A stretch of 9,323 bases of DNA from positions 1 through 9,323 of the forward strand of contig SKPV01000083.1 in the NCBI GenBank assembly GCA_007119345.1, read 5' to 3'. A program made the translations under genes and the position numbers. The notes beneath the pieces were generated by a model, which made no database searches, was not told where the DNA came from, and was given only the letters and a program-made list of their open reading frames with translations. Shown piece after piece: positions 1 to 6,481 of this stretch (positions are counted from its first letter, which is position 1; each line of letters opens with the position of its first letter). This DNA comes from Halovivax sp. GTDB lineage: Archaea > Halobacteriota > Halobacteria > Halobacteriales > Natrialbaceae.

Positions 1-17
1 CCCCGGTCAGACCGGGG
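1..17. repeat. GC-rich inverted repeat (hairpin) at window edge
   Basis: CCCCGGT (1-7) is followed after CAG by its exact reverse complement ACCGGGG (11-17). It could form a stem-loop, perhaps the end of a transcript entering from outside the window. No T-tract follows, so I do not call it a terminator. Confidence 0.4.
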
Positions 18-794
18 AGGTTGGCGGTGAATGTAGTACACACTCACACATGGGTCCGTGTTCGGCGAGACGATCGGACCGACCGATCGAGCGTCACCGA
101 ACTGTCGAGGCTAACATCAGATCCCATCTGTACGGCGGACCGCAGGGGTGGAATCCTCATCTCCTTCGGACGTATTCCTAGGTTGCGAGGGGTACTTAAC
201 CCCATCGGACCGGAACCGCCCGAGCGACGGGACGTCCAGCGCCCCGTCGATTACGCGTTTGCGTTCACATCCGAATACCCTCGAACGGATAAGGGCAACG
301 GATCGTGACCGCGCCGGAGACCGCATCCGGCACAATCGAGGGAACACGTGTAGGAACCCATACCGCATGTGGGTGCCGTATCGAAGCGACATCGCGGCCG
401 CCCCGTTCCCGATCCGATACCCGTCCGGAGCGACCGGCGGCCGGCCGCTCGACGAGGGTGGATGTGTCGCCTGCCTCCGCGCCGGGTTGCGGCCGGAGGG
501 GACGTGGCGGCGTGCGCCACGTCGTTCGCATTAGTGTGGAGGACCGGGGGTGTATATATACTCGTCGAACGCCGGGCGCATCGAAACCCGCCACCATGGC
601 ACGGTTTTGCACCGATCGGTAGCGGAGCCGACACTATATAAATGCAGGGCGGTCGCTGGCCACGACACAGGGCCGTCGCCGGTGACTCGTCTGTCGCGCG
701 GGCGGAGGTCGATCTGTCATCCCGCCCTTGCAGACACGGTCCGATCGGATGATACCCGCGCGTCGCACGCTCGGACGGGGACGCGTAAAGTCGC
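18..794. other. Long stretch without a convincing gene
   Basis: Open frames exist on both strands, but their translations are arginine-rich and basic, overlap one another and match nothing I recognise; real haloarchaeal proteins are acidic, as those nearby are. Three AT-rich islets stand out: GTACTTAAC at 192-200 inside a small GGGGT/ACCCC hairpin (189-203), the palindrome GTATATATAC at 552-561, and TATATAAA at 635-642. They resemble archaeal TATA boxes but no plausible start codon with an acidic reading frame follows. The region may hold an untranslated RNA, distal regulatory DNA or decayed genes. I see no tRNA or rRNA in it. Confidence 0.5.
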
Positions 795-834
795 TTCGTA
801 ACGGAGGTCCAGGGGCTCGAGTTCGTAACGGAGG
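795..834. repeat. Pair of 13-bp direct repeats upstream of the YHS gene
   Basis: TTCGTAACGGAGG occurs at 795-807 and again, identically, at 822-834, a period of 27 bp. The pair lies about 110-150 bp before the YHS-domain gene. A helically phased pair in an intergenic region suggests binding by a dimeric regulator, but no protein can be assigned from sequence alone. Confidence 0.6.
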
Positions 835-911
835 CGCACCCGCCTCCTCGACGCCGCGTGAGCGGACGCCGATACCGGAACCCGTCCCGGGCCGGCACGA
901 GACGGCAGCGG

Positions 912-919
912 GCATTTTT
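912..919 (+). promoter_or_regulatory. TATA-like box of the YHS-domain gene
   Basis: A T-rich CATTTTTC sits in GC-rich DNA with its centre about 26 bp before the ATG at 942. That is the spacing expected for a leaderless haloarchaeal transcript beginning at the start codon. The match to a TATA consensus is only fair. Confidence 0.45.
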
Positions 920-941
920 CGGCGGGACCGCTGACGCCGGT

Positions 942-1085
942 ATGGTCACCGATCCGGTCTGCGGCACGGACGTGAACCCGACCGACACCGAGGTACAGTC
1001 CGAGCGCGACGGCGAGATGTACTACTTCTGCTCGATCGACTGTCGCGAGTCGTTCGAGGCCGACCCCGAAACCTACCTGGAGTGA
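942..1085 (+). CDS. Small YHS-domain metal-binding protein
   Basis: This 47-residue acidic protein is essentially one YHS domain. It opens MVTDPVCGTDV, the typical DPVCG start of the family, and has a second cysteine pair in YYFCSIDC (C30 and C34) after C7. It ends with the usual F-x-A-D-P-E-x-Y motif. YHS domains are treble-clef-like metal-binding modules found alone or attached to copper-transporting ATPases and oxygenases; a role binding copper or zinc in the cytoplasm is likely but unproven. A longer in-frame start exists at 858, but the 942 start begins exactly at the conserved motif and lies 26 bp after a TATA-like box. The gene precedes a regulator and a copper oxidase, which fits metal handling. 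Standalone haloarchaeal YHS proteins are normally about this short, so I see no truncation. Confidence 0.85.
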   Translation: MVTDPVCGTDVNPTDTEVQSERDGEMYYFCSIDCRESFEADPETYLE

Positions 1086-1152
1086 GCCGGCAGGACCTTC
1101 GCCACCGTTCGACGTCGGCGGGGGCCGGCGGCCGAACGGATTCGGAGCGCGC

Positions 1153-1188
1153 CCACGTCCGCGTGGACACCATCGACGCGCCTATATC
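1153..1188 (+). promoter_or_regulatory. Promoter of the winged-helix gene with inverted repeat
   Basis: CTATATC at 1182-1188 has its centre about 28 bp before the ATG at 1214 and is the likely TATA box of a leaderless transcript. CTATATCGCGGG (1182-1193) recurs exactly in the oxidase promoter on the other strand (3084-3095). Just upstream, CCACG (1153-1157) and CGTGG (1162-1166) form a short inverted repeat around TCCG, a position where an archaeal activator or repressor could bind. Confidence 0.6.
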
Positions 1189-1213
1189 GCGGGGCTGAGT
1201 ATCACCCGTCCGA

Positions 1214-1591
1214 ATGGTCCGGGACCCGATCGCAGCCGAGTCCGTGCCGCCGGCCGAAGAGGTCTGTGCGGCGCTCGACGATCCGGACTGCCGGGAGATC
1301 ATTCGCGAGCTCGAGGAACCGATGACGGCCGCCGAGCTACACGACCGGTGTGAGATCCCGCAGTCGACGCTCTACCGGAAACTCGAAGCGCTCACGGAGG
1401 CGACCCTGCTGGAGGAGTCGACCGAGATCCGGCGGGACGGCCACCACGCGAGCAAGTACTCGGTCGCGTTCACGGAGATCAGGCTCTCGCTCGAAGACGA
1501 TCGGACGCTCGGCGTCGAGGTCGAACGGCCGGCCCGGACGGCCGACGAGCGCCTCGCCGAGCTCTGGTCGGAGGTGCGCAAGGAAACATGA
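1214..1591 (+). CDS. Winged-helix (ArsR-like) transcriptional regulator
   Basis: The 125-residue protein is a single winged helix-turn-helix domain. Residues about 12-33 form the first helix (DPDCREIIREL, as in ArsR-like haloarchaeal regulators), 37-69 the helix-turn-helix with recognition segment IPQSTLYRKLEALTEA, and 70-90 the wing (RRDGHHASKYSV). A C-terminal helix (108-123) may serve dimerisation. Cysteines at 18, 26 and 46 could sense metal or redox state, but they do not form a classical ArsR metal site. The start at 1214 is supported by a TATA box 28 bp upstream. The stop overlaps the next start by ATGA, so the two are almost certainly one operon and translationally coupled. The box shared with the convergent oxidase promoter makes that gene a plausible target. 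DNA binding is confident; ligand and targets are inference. Confidence 0.85.
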   Translation: MVRDPIAAESVPPAEEVCAALDDPDCREIIRELEEPMTAAELHDRCEIPQSTLYRKLEALTEATLLEESTEIRRDGHHASKYSVAFTEIRLSLEDDRTLGVEVERPARTADERLAELWSEVRKET

Positions 1592-1881
1592 GTCCACACA
1601 CAGCAACGACGGAGGTGACCGTCGCGCTGGCCATCGTGAAGACGCTCGGTCTGCTGGTCGGCGGGATCATCACCTACTTCGCGTTCAAGGCGTATCGACG
1701 GACGAGACACCGCGCCCTCGGCTACCTCGCGGTGGGTTTCGGATTGGTGACCCTCGGCCTCGCGTTCGCCGGCCTGCTCCACGAGTTCCTCGGCGTCAGC
1801 CTCGAGACCGGCGTCCTCGTCGAGAGCGTGCTGGTGTTGATCGGCTTCCTGGTGATCGCGTACTCGCTGTACGTCCAGTAA
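1588..1881 (+). CDS. Small three-helix membrane protein (DUF7521-like)
   Basis: This 97-residue protein has three hydrophobic segments at about residues 10-33, 43-64 and 73-95, with a basic loop YRRTRHR (36-42) after the first, which should face the cytoplasm. It resembles the small haloarchaeal membrane family annotated DUF7521, which is typically encoded directly after a winged-helix regulator as here; I make this family call from memory and pattern only. The start overlaps the regulator's stop (ATGA), so expression is coupled. A membrane sensor or anchor that modulates the regulator is a reasonable guess, but there is no direct evidence. No metal-binding cysteine is present; one histidine (H65) ends helix 2. 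It ends 41 bp from the stop of the convergent oxidase. Confidence 0.8.
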   Translation: MSPHTATTEVTVALAIVKTLGLLVGGIITYFAFKAYRRTRHRALGYLAVGFGLVTLGLAFAGLLHEFLGVSLETGVLVESVLVLIGFLVIAYSLYVQ

Positions 1882-1922
1882 GCGAGCGGTCGTCGGGAGC
1901 CGGTCCGTCGATGCGGAGCGGC

Positions 1923-3062
1923 TCAGCCCTCGAACCCGGCGTCGTCCATGATCTCGGCGAACTCGTCGGTCTCCATCGCCCCCTCGTAGACGATGGCGGT
2001 CGCCATGCCGCCCGGGTAACTGCCCTCGTTGGTCACGTGGTGGACCTTGTGGCAGTGGACGGGGTAGATGCCGGGCTCGGCGCCGGCCTCGAATTCGAGG
2101 GTGTACCGCTCCGCAGGACCGATCTGGACGACGTCCTCCTCGTACTGGGCCGCCTCGGGGACGGGGCTCCCGTCCTTTTCGACGACCCGGAACCGGTGGT
2201 TGTGCGTGTGGAAGGGGTGCATCTCGTAGCCGTTGTTCGTGACGTGGAGCCGGACGGTGTCGCCCTCCTCGACGATCAGCGGCGTCCCGAGTTCGGGGTG
2301 GAACGTCGTCGGCGCGGACCGCCCGTTGATGGTGTAGGCGTTCGGAGAGCGGTCCACCGGGTCGTACTCGGCGTCGCCGCCCGCCATCTGGTCGTGGAGG
2401 TCCGTGTCCCACTCCCGGAGGGTGAAGAAGTACTCCCGATCCGCCGGCTCGTAGCCCTCGGGATCGACGCGGAAGATGCCGTACATCCCCATGTCGAGGT
2501 GATTGTGGGTTTGATAGTGGCAGTGGTAGACGTGCGTCCCGGGCGTGTCGCCGTGGAGTTCGTAGGTGTGACTCTCGCCCGCGTCCACGTGCTCGCGCGT
2601 GGTTACCGGCGCGCCGTCGTCCTTCCAGGTCTTGCCGACGGCGTGGACGTGGACGGTGTGGGGGCGGTCGTGCTCGCCGTTGTCGTACGTGAGTTCGAGC
2701 GTCTCCCCCTCGGGCAACCGATAGACGGGACCGGGAACCGACGGGTCGAGGTCGTCCGCCTGCCAGGCCCAGACCTCGGGCAATTCGTACGGGCCGCCGG
2801 CGGCCTCGTCGGTGACGAACTGGTGGCGAGCCGCCACGGTGCGCAGCGTGGATTCGTACCCCTGCTCGGCGACGTCGACGACCTCCGGCGGCGCCGTGTA
2901 CGCGTAGTCGGTCAGCGGGCCGTCCGCGGCCGACTCGTCACCGTCGCCGCCGTCGCCGCCCTCGGTTCCGCCGCCGACGCAGCCCGCCAGCGCGCCCAGT
3001 GCGCCCGCGCCCGCCATCGAGAGTACCGTCCGCCGTCCCAGCGTATCGTCGATCGAATTCAT
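1923..3062 (-). CDS. Two-domain multicopper oxidase, Tat lipoprotein
   Basis: The 379-residue protein begins with a twin-arginine signal (LGRRTVLSM, residues 8-16), a hydrophobic stretch and a lipobox ending at C28, so it should be exported folded and lipid-anchored outside the cell. An acidic glycine linker (29-49) precedes two cupredoxin domains. Domain 1 has HTVHVH (H135, H138, H140) and HCHxxxHxxxxM (H180, C181, H182, H186, M191). Domain 2 has HPFHTH (H282, H285, H287) and HCHxxxH (H336, C337, H338, H342) with M353. These supply all eight histidines of a trinuclear cluster and type 1 copper ligands in both domains. Copper nitrite reductases lack the HCH pattern, so this is a laccase-type two-domain oxidase, probably a homotrimer by family analogy. 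Substrate is unknown; Cu(I), metals or organics are possible. It is convergent with the regulator operon. Confidence 0.9.
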   Translation of the reverse strand: MNSIDDTLGRRTVLSMAGAGALGALAGCVGGGTEGGDGGDGDESAADGPLTDYAYTAPPEVVDVAEQGYESTLRTVAARHQFVTDEAAGGPYELPEVWAWQADDLDPSVPGPVYRLPEGETLELTYDNGEHDRPHTVHVHAVGKTWKDDGAPVTTREHVDAGESHTYELHGDTPGTHVYHCHYQTHNHLDMGMYGIFRVDPEGYEPADREYFFTLREWDTDLHDQMAGGDAEYDPVDRSPNAYTINGRSAPTTFHPELGTPLIVEEGDTVRLHVTNNGYEMHPFHTHNHRFRVVEKDGSPVPEAAQYEEDVVQIGPAERYTLEFEAGAEPGIYPVHCHKVHHVTNEGSYPGGMATAIVYEGAMETDEFAEIMDDAGFEG

Positions 3063-3083
3063 GACATCCGGTACTTGGAAACC

Positions 3084-3095
3084 CGCGATATAGAG
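3084..3095 (-). promoter_or_regulatory. TATA box of the multicopper oxidase gene
   Basis: On the minus strand this reads CTATATCGCGGG, with the AT core centred near 3091, about 28 bp before the ATG at 3062, giving a near-leaderless transcript. The same 12 bases form the TATA region of the winged-helix gene at 1182-1193, which suggests shared control. Confidence 0.65.
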
Positions 3096-3121
3096 CGGTC
3101 GCGGCGGTTCCCACCGGGCGG

Positions 3122-3156
3122 GAGCGTACGACGAACTCCCCGAATATGAGCGTACG
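3122..3156. repeat. Two 9-bp direct repeats upstream of the oxidase promoter
   Basis: GAGCGTACG occurs at 3122-3130 and 3148-3156, 26 bp apart, each containing the palindrome CGTACG. They lie about 30-65 bp upstream of the oxidase TATA box. Position and phasing are those expected of regulator binding sites; the binding protein is unknown. Confidence 0.5.
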
Positions 3157-3237
3157 TTTAAATCGGGGGCGATCCGGCCGCGAGATCGCCGACCGCGAAC
3201 GCGCGAGCGGCGATCGCAGGCGGAGCGTCGGTCGAAT

Positions 3238-4746
3238 CTAGCGGTTCAGCGTGTGGATCGCGCGGCCGAGCGCGTTCTCGGCGGCCTCCATCACGGCCTC
3301 CGAGAGCGTCGGGTGGGCGTGGACGGTGCCGGCGACGTCCTCGAGGCGGGCGGCGAGCTCGACGGCGAGACCCAGTTCGCCGATCAGCTCGGAGGCCTCG
3401 GGGCCGACGACGCTCGCGCCGAGGAGGAACTCGCCGTCGGCGGCGGCGACGACCTTGACGAACCCGTCGCTGTGGCCGGTCGTCAGCGCCCGGCCGCTCG
3501 CCTGGAACGGGAACGTGCCCACGACGGTCTCGAAGCCGGCTTCCTGGGCCTCGGACTCGGACATCCCCACGGTCGCGATCTCGGGGTCGGTGAAGACGAC
3601 CGCGGGCATCGCCTGGTAGTCGATCGCCGACGGCTCGCCGGCGATGACCTCGGCGGCGACCTGGCCCTCCATCGAGCCCTTGTGGGCGAGCATCGGCTCG
3701 CCGGCGACGTCGCCCACCGCGAAGATGTGCTCGACGTTCGTGCGCGCGCGGTCGTCCGTGGGGACGAACCCGCGGTCGTCGGTCTCGACGCCCGCCGCCT
3801 CGAGGTCGAGCGTGTCGGAGACGGGCTGGCGGCCGACCGCGACGAGGACCTTCTCGGTGTCGATCTCCATGACCTCTTCCTGGACCGCCTCCGCGCTCGC
3901 GGCTTCGCCGCTCCCGTCAGTCGAGGCGCGCGGCGCCTCGCTCCCGCCATCGCTCGCCGCGGGCTCGGCCGGCTCGGCGACCACGGTGATCCCGTCGCCG
4001 TTGACGCGCCACTCGCTGGCACCGTAGCCGAAGTGGAAGTCGATGTCGAGCGCCTTCGCGCGCTTCTTGACCGGGCGCTTGAGGTCGTCCTCGTAGCCCG
4101 GCAGCACGTCGTCTAACATCTCGACGACGGTGACGTCGGTGCCCAGCTTGGCGAAGACGCCCGCCAGCTCCATCCCGATGTAGCCGGCGCCGACGACGAC
4201 CAGCGACTCGGGGACCGACTCGAGCGAGAGGGCGTCACGGGAGCTCAGGACGGGCTCGTCCGCGAAGTCGAAGCCGGGAATCTGGATCGGGCGCGAGCCG
4301 GTTGCGACGATCGCGTGCTCGAAGCTCACGGACTCCGAGCCCTGGCCCTCGCCGCCGTGGGAGATCCGGGCGGTGTTCTCGTCGGCGAACGTCGCCGTCC
4401 CTTCCAACAGGGCGACGCCGTTCGCTTTACAGAGCTTCTCGACCCCGCCGGTCAGTTGATCGACCACGCCGTCCTTCCAGCCGACCATCCCCGCCAGGTC
4501 GATCGCGGGATCGGCGTGAATCCCCATCTCCTCGGCGTTGCCCGCCTCGTGGGCCACGTCCGTGGCCGTGATCAGCGCCTTCGACGGGATGCACCCGTGG
4601 TTGAGGCAGGCGCCCCCGTAGGCTTCCTTCTCGACCAGCGTGACGTCGAGGTCCAGCTGGCCGGCCCGGATGGCGGCCACGTAGCCCGCGGGTCCCGCGC
4701 CGATCACCAGCACGTCCGTTCCGGTAGTGACGTCTCCGACGACCAT
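3238..4746 (-). CDS. lpdA: Dihydrolipoyl dehydrogenase (E3)
   Basis: This 502-residue flavoprotein reoxidises dihydrolipoyl groups of 2-oxoacid dehydrogenase E2 (or of glycine cleavage H protein) and passes electrons to NAD+. Motifs in order: FAD-binding VLVIGAGPAG (12-21), redox disulfide CLNHGC (C47, C52), NAD-binding VVVGAGYIGMELAG (183-196), second FAD motif FAVGDV (342-347), and the C-terminal dimerisation domain with HAHPTLSE (catalytic H478, E483). All catalytic residues are present. It is longer than the usual 460-480 residues because of a low-complexity segment at about 258-288. The start is supported by a TATA box centred about 27 bp upstream. Its partner E2 gene lies upstream on the same strand, but threonine ammonia-lyase and an AT-rich island intervene, so it is probably transcribed from its own promoter. 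Confidence 0.96.
   Translation of the reverse strand: MVVGDVTTGTDVLVIGAGPAGYVAAIRAGQLDLDVTLVEKEAYGGACLNHGCIPSKALITATDVAHEAGNAEEMGIHADPAIDLAGMVGWKDGVVDQLTGGVEKLCKANGVALLEGTATFADENTARISHGGEGQGSESVSFEHAIVATGSRPIQIPGFDFADEPVLSSRDALSLESVPESLVVVGAGYIGMELAGVFAKLGTDVTVVEMLDDVLPGYEDDLKRPVKKRAKALDIDFHFGYGASEWRVNGDGITVVAEPAEPAASDGGSEAPRASTDGSGEAASAEAVQEEVMEIDTEKVLVAVGRQPVSDTLDLEAAGVETDDRGFVPTDDRARTNVEHIFAVGDVAGEPMLAHKGSMEGQVAAEVIAGEPSAIDYQAMPAVVFTDPEIATVGMSESEAQEAGFETVVGTFPFQASGRALTTGHSDGFVKVVAAADGEFLLGASVVGPEASELIGELGLAVELAARLEDVAGTVHAHPTLSEAVMEAAENALGRAIHTLNR
3883..3975 (-). other. Low-complexity in-frame insertion in lpdA
   Basis: Residues about 258-288 of the E3 protein are rich in Ala, Ser, Gly, Asp and Glu and interrupt the NAD domain between two beta strands. 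On the DNA, CGAGGCGC (3922-3929) and GCGCCTCG (3933-3940) form a perfect inverted repeat around GCG. Similar CGCTCCCGTCA (3910-3920) and CGCTCCCGCCA (3939-3949) stretches flank it. This looks like a short palindromic repeat element inserted in frame, tolerated as a surface loop. That origin is inference. Confidence 0.5.
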
Positions 4747-4769
4747 ATCTTGTGTTGCACGGTCGAGCC

Positions 4770-4777
4770 ATAAAAAG
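4770..4777 (-). promoter_or_regulatory. TATA box of lpdA
   Basis: Minus-strand CTTTTTAT is the only AT-rich run upstream of the E3 gene. Its centre is about 27 bp from the ATG at 4746, matching a leaderless haloarchaeal promoter. Confidence 0.65.
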
Positions 4778-4794
4778 CCGCAAGATTTGCGGCT
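4776..4794. promoter_or_regulatory. Perfect inverted repeat at the lpdA promoter, candidate operator
   Basis: AGCCGCAA (4776-4783) and TTGCGGCT (4787-4794) are exact reverse complements around GAT. The palindrome abuts and slightly overlaps the TATA box on its upstream side, where BRE and TFB contact DNA, so a protein bound here would block initiation. It does not match the TACT-spacer-GAGTA pattern known for haloarchaeal TrmB. Because it lies upstream of the predicted start site of lpdA, an RNA hairpin in that transcript is unlikely. Confidence 0.55.
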
Positions 4795-4886
4795 CCGAAC
4801 AGCGGGACGCTCGATACGTGAACGTCTGTCAATGTCCGGGGCGAGACGGTCGGAGAAAAGGGCCTTCCTCGCGCCGACCCGGGCGT

Positions 4887-6107
4887 TCAGTTCACCCGCG
4901 CGACCTCGTAGCCCGCGCCCTCGATCGCCTCGATCACCGAGCGGGCGTGCTCGGAGCCGCTCGTGACGATCTGGAAGACGAGGTAGGCCTCCCCGACCCG
5001 GAGGTCGTCGACCGCGCGGTCGTGGCGCACCGTCCGGATGTTCGCCCCGTGGTCGGAGATGAGCCCGGAGACGGTCTCCATCTTCCCCGGTCGATCGGTG
5101 ATGCGCACGCGCAGGTGCAAGAGCTGCTCGCGGTCGGTCAGCGCGTGGTCGAGGACGGTCTGGAGCATCGCGATGTCGATGTTGCCGCCGCCGAGCACCG
5201 GGACGACCGTCTCACCCGCGACGTCCACGTCCTCGGAGAGGACGGCGGCCACCGACGCCGCGCCGGCGCCCTCGACGAGCTGTTTCGCCCGCTCTAAGAG
5301 CAACAGCGTGGCGTGGGCGATCTCGTCGTCCGTGACGGTGACGACCTCGTCGACGTGCTCGCGGATCAGCCCGAAGGTCAGCGCCGAGATGCCGCCGGTC
5401 GCGATCCCGTCGGCGATGGTCTCCGCGTCGTCGATCGACTGGGGGATCCCCTTGTCGAGGCTGTCGGGCACCGTCGCCGCCGACTCGGCCTGGACGCCGA
5501 TCACGCGAATCTCCGGGTCCAGTTCCGCGAGCGCCACGCTGATCCCGCCGATCAGCCCGCCGCCGCCGATCGGGACGACGACCGTATCGACCGCGGGGAG
5601 CGCCTCGTAGATCTCCAGGCCCAGCGTCCCCTGGCCCGCGACGATGGCCGGATCGTCGTAGGCGTGGACGAACGCGACGTCACCGCCCTCGGTGAGCGTC
5701 CGGGCGTGGTCCATCGCCGCCCGAAAGTCCCGGCCCACGAGCTCGACGTCGCCGCCGTAGCTGCGGGTCGCCTCGACCTTCGCCTGCGGGGCGTCCTTCG
5801 GCATCACGATCGTCGAGTCCAGGCCGACCTTCGTCGCGGCGAGGGCGACGCCCTGGGCGTGGTTGCCCGCGCTCGCGGCGACGACGCGCTCAACGTCGCC
5901 CGCCTCGGCCACCCGGACGAGCTTGTTGTACGCGCCCCGCGTCTTGAACGAGCCCGTCCGCTGGAGGTGCTCCATCTTCAGGTACACCGTCGCGTCCGCC
6001 ATCCCGGACAGCGACCGGTTCGATTCGATCGGCGTCTCCCGGACCACCGACTCGTCGTCGAACCGCTCGCGCGCCGCTCGCACGTCCTCGAAGCGAACGT
6101 CAGCCAT
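4887..6107 (-). CDS. ilvA: Threonine ammonia-lyase with C-terminal ACT domain
   Basis: The 406-residue enzyme is a fold-type II PLP protein that deaminates threonine (and often serine) to 2-oxobutyrate and ammonia. The PLP lysine is K55 in SGSFKTRG-like TGSFKTRG, SAGNHAQG lies at 79-86, and the phosphate-binding GGGGLIGG at 181-188. An ACT domain (about 328-406, starting LLHLRVRITDRPGKM) should bind an amino-acid effector. The length fits the short, ACT-bearing family. An upstream in-frame start at 6320 would add 71 residues with no homology, so I use the ATG at 6107, which begins MADVRFEDV and has a weak AGGT ribosome-site-like element in GATCAGGTCGG just before it. It sits between E2 and E3 genes on the same strand, which may link its product to that complex. 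A CTTTTCTCC tract shortly after the stop may end transcription, weakly supported. Confidence 0.93.
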   Translation of the reverse strand: MADVRFEDVRAARERFDDESVVRETPIESNRSLSGMADATVYLKMEHLQRTGSFKTRGAYNKLVRVAEAGDVERVVAASAGNHAQGVALAATKVGLDSTIVMPKDAPQAKVEATRSYGGDVELVGRDFRAAMDHARTLTEGGDVAFVHAYDDPAIVAGQGTLGLEIYEALPAVDTVVVPIGGGGLIGGISVALAELDPEIRVIGVQAESAATVPDSLDKGIPQSIDDAETIADGIATGGISALTFGLIREHVDEVVTVTDDEIAHATLLLLERAKQLVEGAGAASVAAVLSEDVDVAGETVVPVLGGGNIDIAMLQTVLDHALTDREQLLHLRVRITDRPGKMETVSGLISDHGANIRTVRHDRAVDDLRVGEAYLVFQIVTSGSEHARSVIEAIEGAGYEVARVN

Positions 6108-6481
6108 GCCGACCTGATCGCGGCGCGGGATGAACGGTTTGTCGGTTTCGGCCGGTGTCGGGCACCGAATCGACCGGTGGCAAGCGAGTAGCCTGTAGCG
6201 CGTGCGCCCTCCCGTCTGGTGAGGGTCCGGTCGGACGCCGTATCCGGGTCGGACGTCGCGTTCGCGGCCGTCGTCTGAACGACGCTGTGCGCGCTCTCGG
6301 TCGTCGATGCCGGGCACCACGATCCGGCGGTTCGCTTCGGAACGGCGGTCGCGGTCTGGTGCGTGGGCTTCGGGACCGTGATGATGGTGGCGGCGGTGTG
6401 ATAGCGGATCGAATCCCCGACCAAAATACGGCGTTCAGCGGGTGGGTTCGAGACCTCGATCGGCGCAGCCTGAATCGTCGG
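6108..6481. other. Intergenic stretch between ilvA and the E2 remnant
   Basis: GC-rich DNA with no convincing gene. A minus-strand frame through it (to a TTG near 6424) translates to a Thr/Ala-rich sequence without acidic bias or recognisable motifs and runs into ilvA in another frame. No clear TATA box precedes ilvA; ACAAACC around 6135-6141 on the minus strand is the best weak candidate. Confidence 0.45.

Noticed and set aside
251..988. Minus-strand 245-codon open frame, and a shorter minus-strand frame from an ATG at 531
   Set aside because: The ATG at 531 does lie 25 bp from the palindromic TATATA islet, but the translation is basic, Arg/Pro-rich and without motifs, unlike haloarchaeal proteins. 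The longer frame also overlaps the YHS gene.
1923..3062. Copper nitrite reductase (NirK) as identity of the oxidase
   Set aside because: NirK has a single HC pair in domain 1 without the HCHxxxH arrangement. Here both domains carry laccase-type HxxHxH and HCH motifs, which indicate a trinuclear cluster.
1350..3149. Plus-strand 599-codon open frame
   Set aside because: It is antisense to the multicopper oxidase and crosses the regulator and membrane protein in another frame. Its Arg/Val-rich translation is the usual shadow of GC-rich haloarchaeal codons.
3253..4116. Plus-strand 287-codon open frame
   Set aside because: Entirely antisense to lpdA, whose catalytic motifs are all intact on the minus strand.
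5978..6424. Minus-strand 148-codon frame upstream of and overlapping ilvA
   Set aside because: It needs a TTG start, has a Thr/Ala/Arg-rich translation with no motif, and its end lies out of frame inside ilvA.
6440..6465. GGGTTCGAGACC, resembling a tRNA T-loop
   Set aside because: The T-stem does not pair beyond about three bases and no anticodon arm or acceptor stem is found around it, so it is not a tRNA or a tRNA attachment site.
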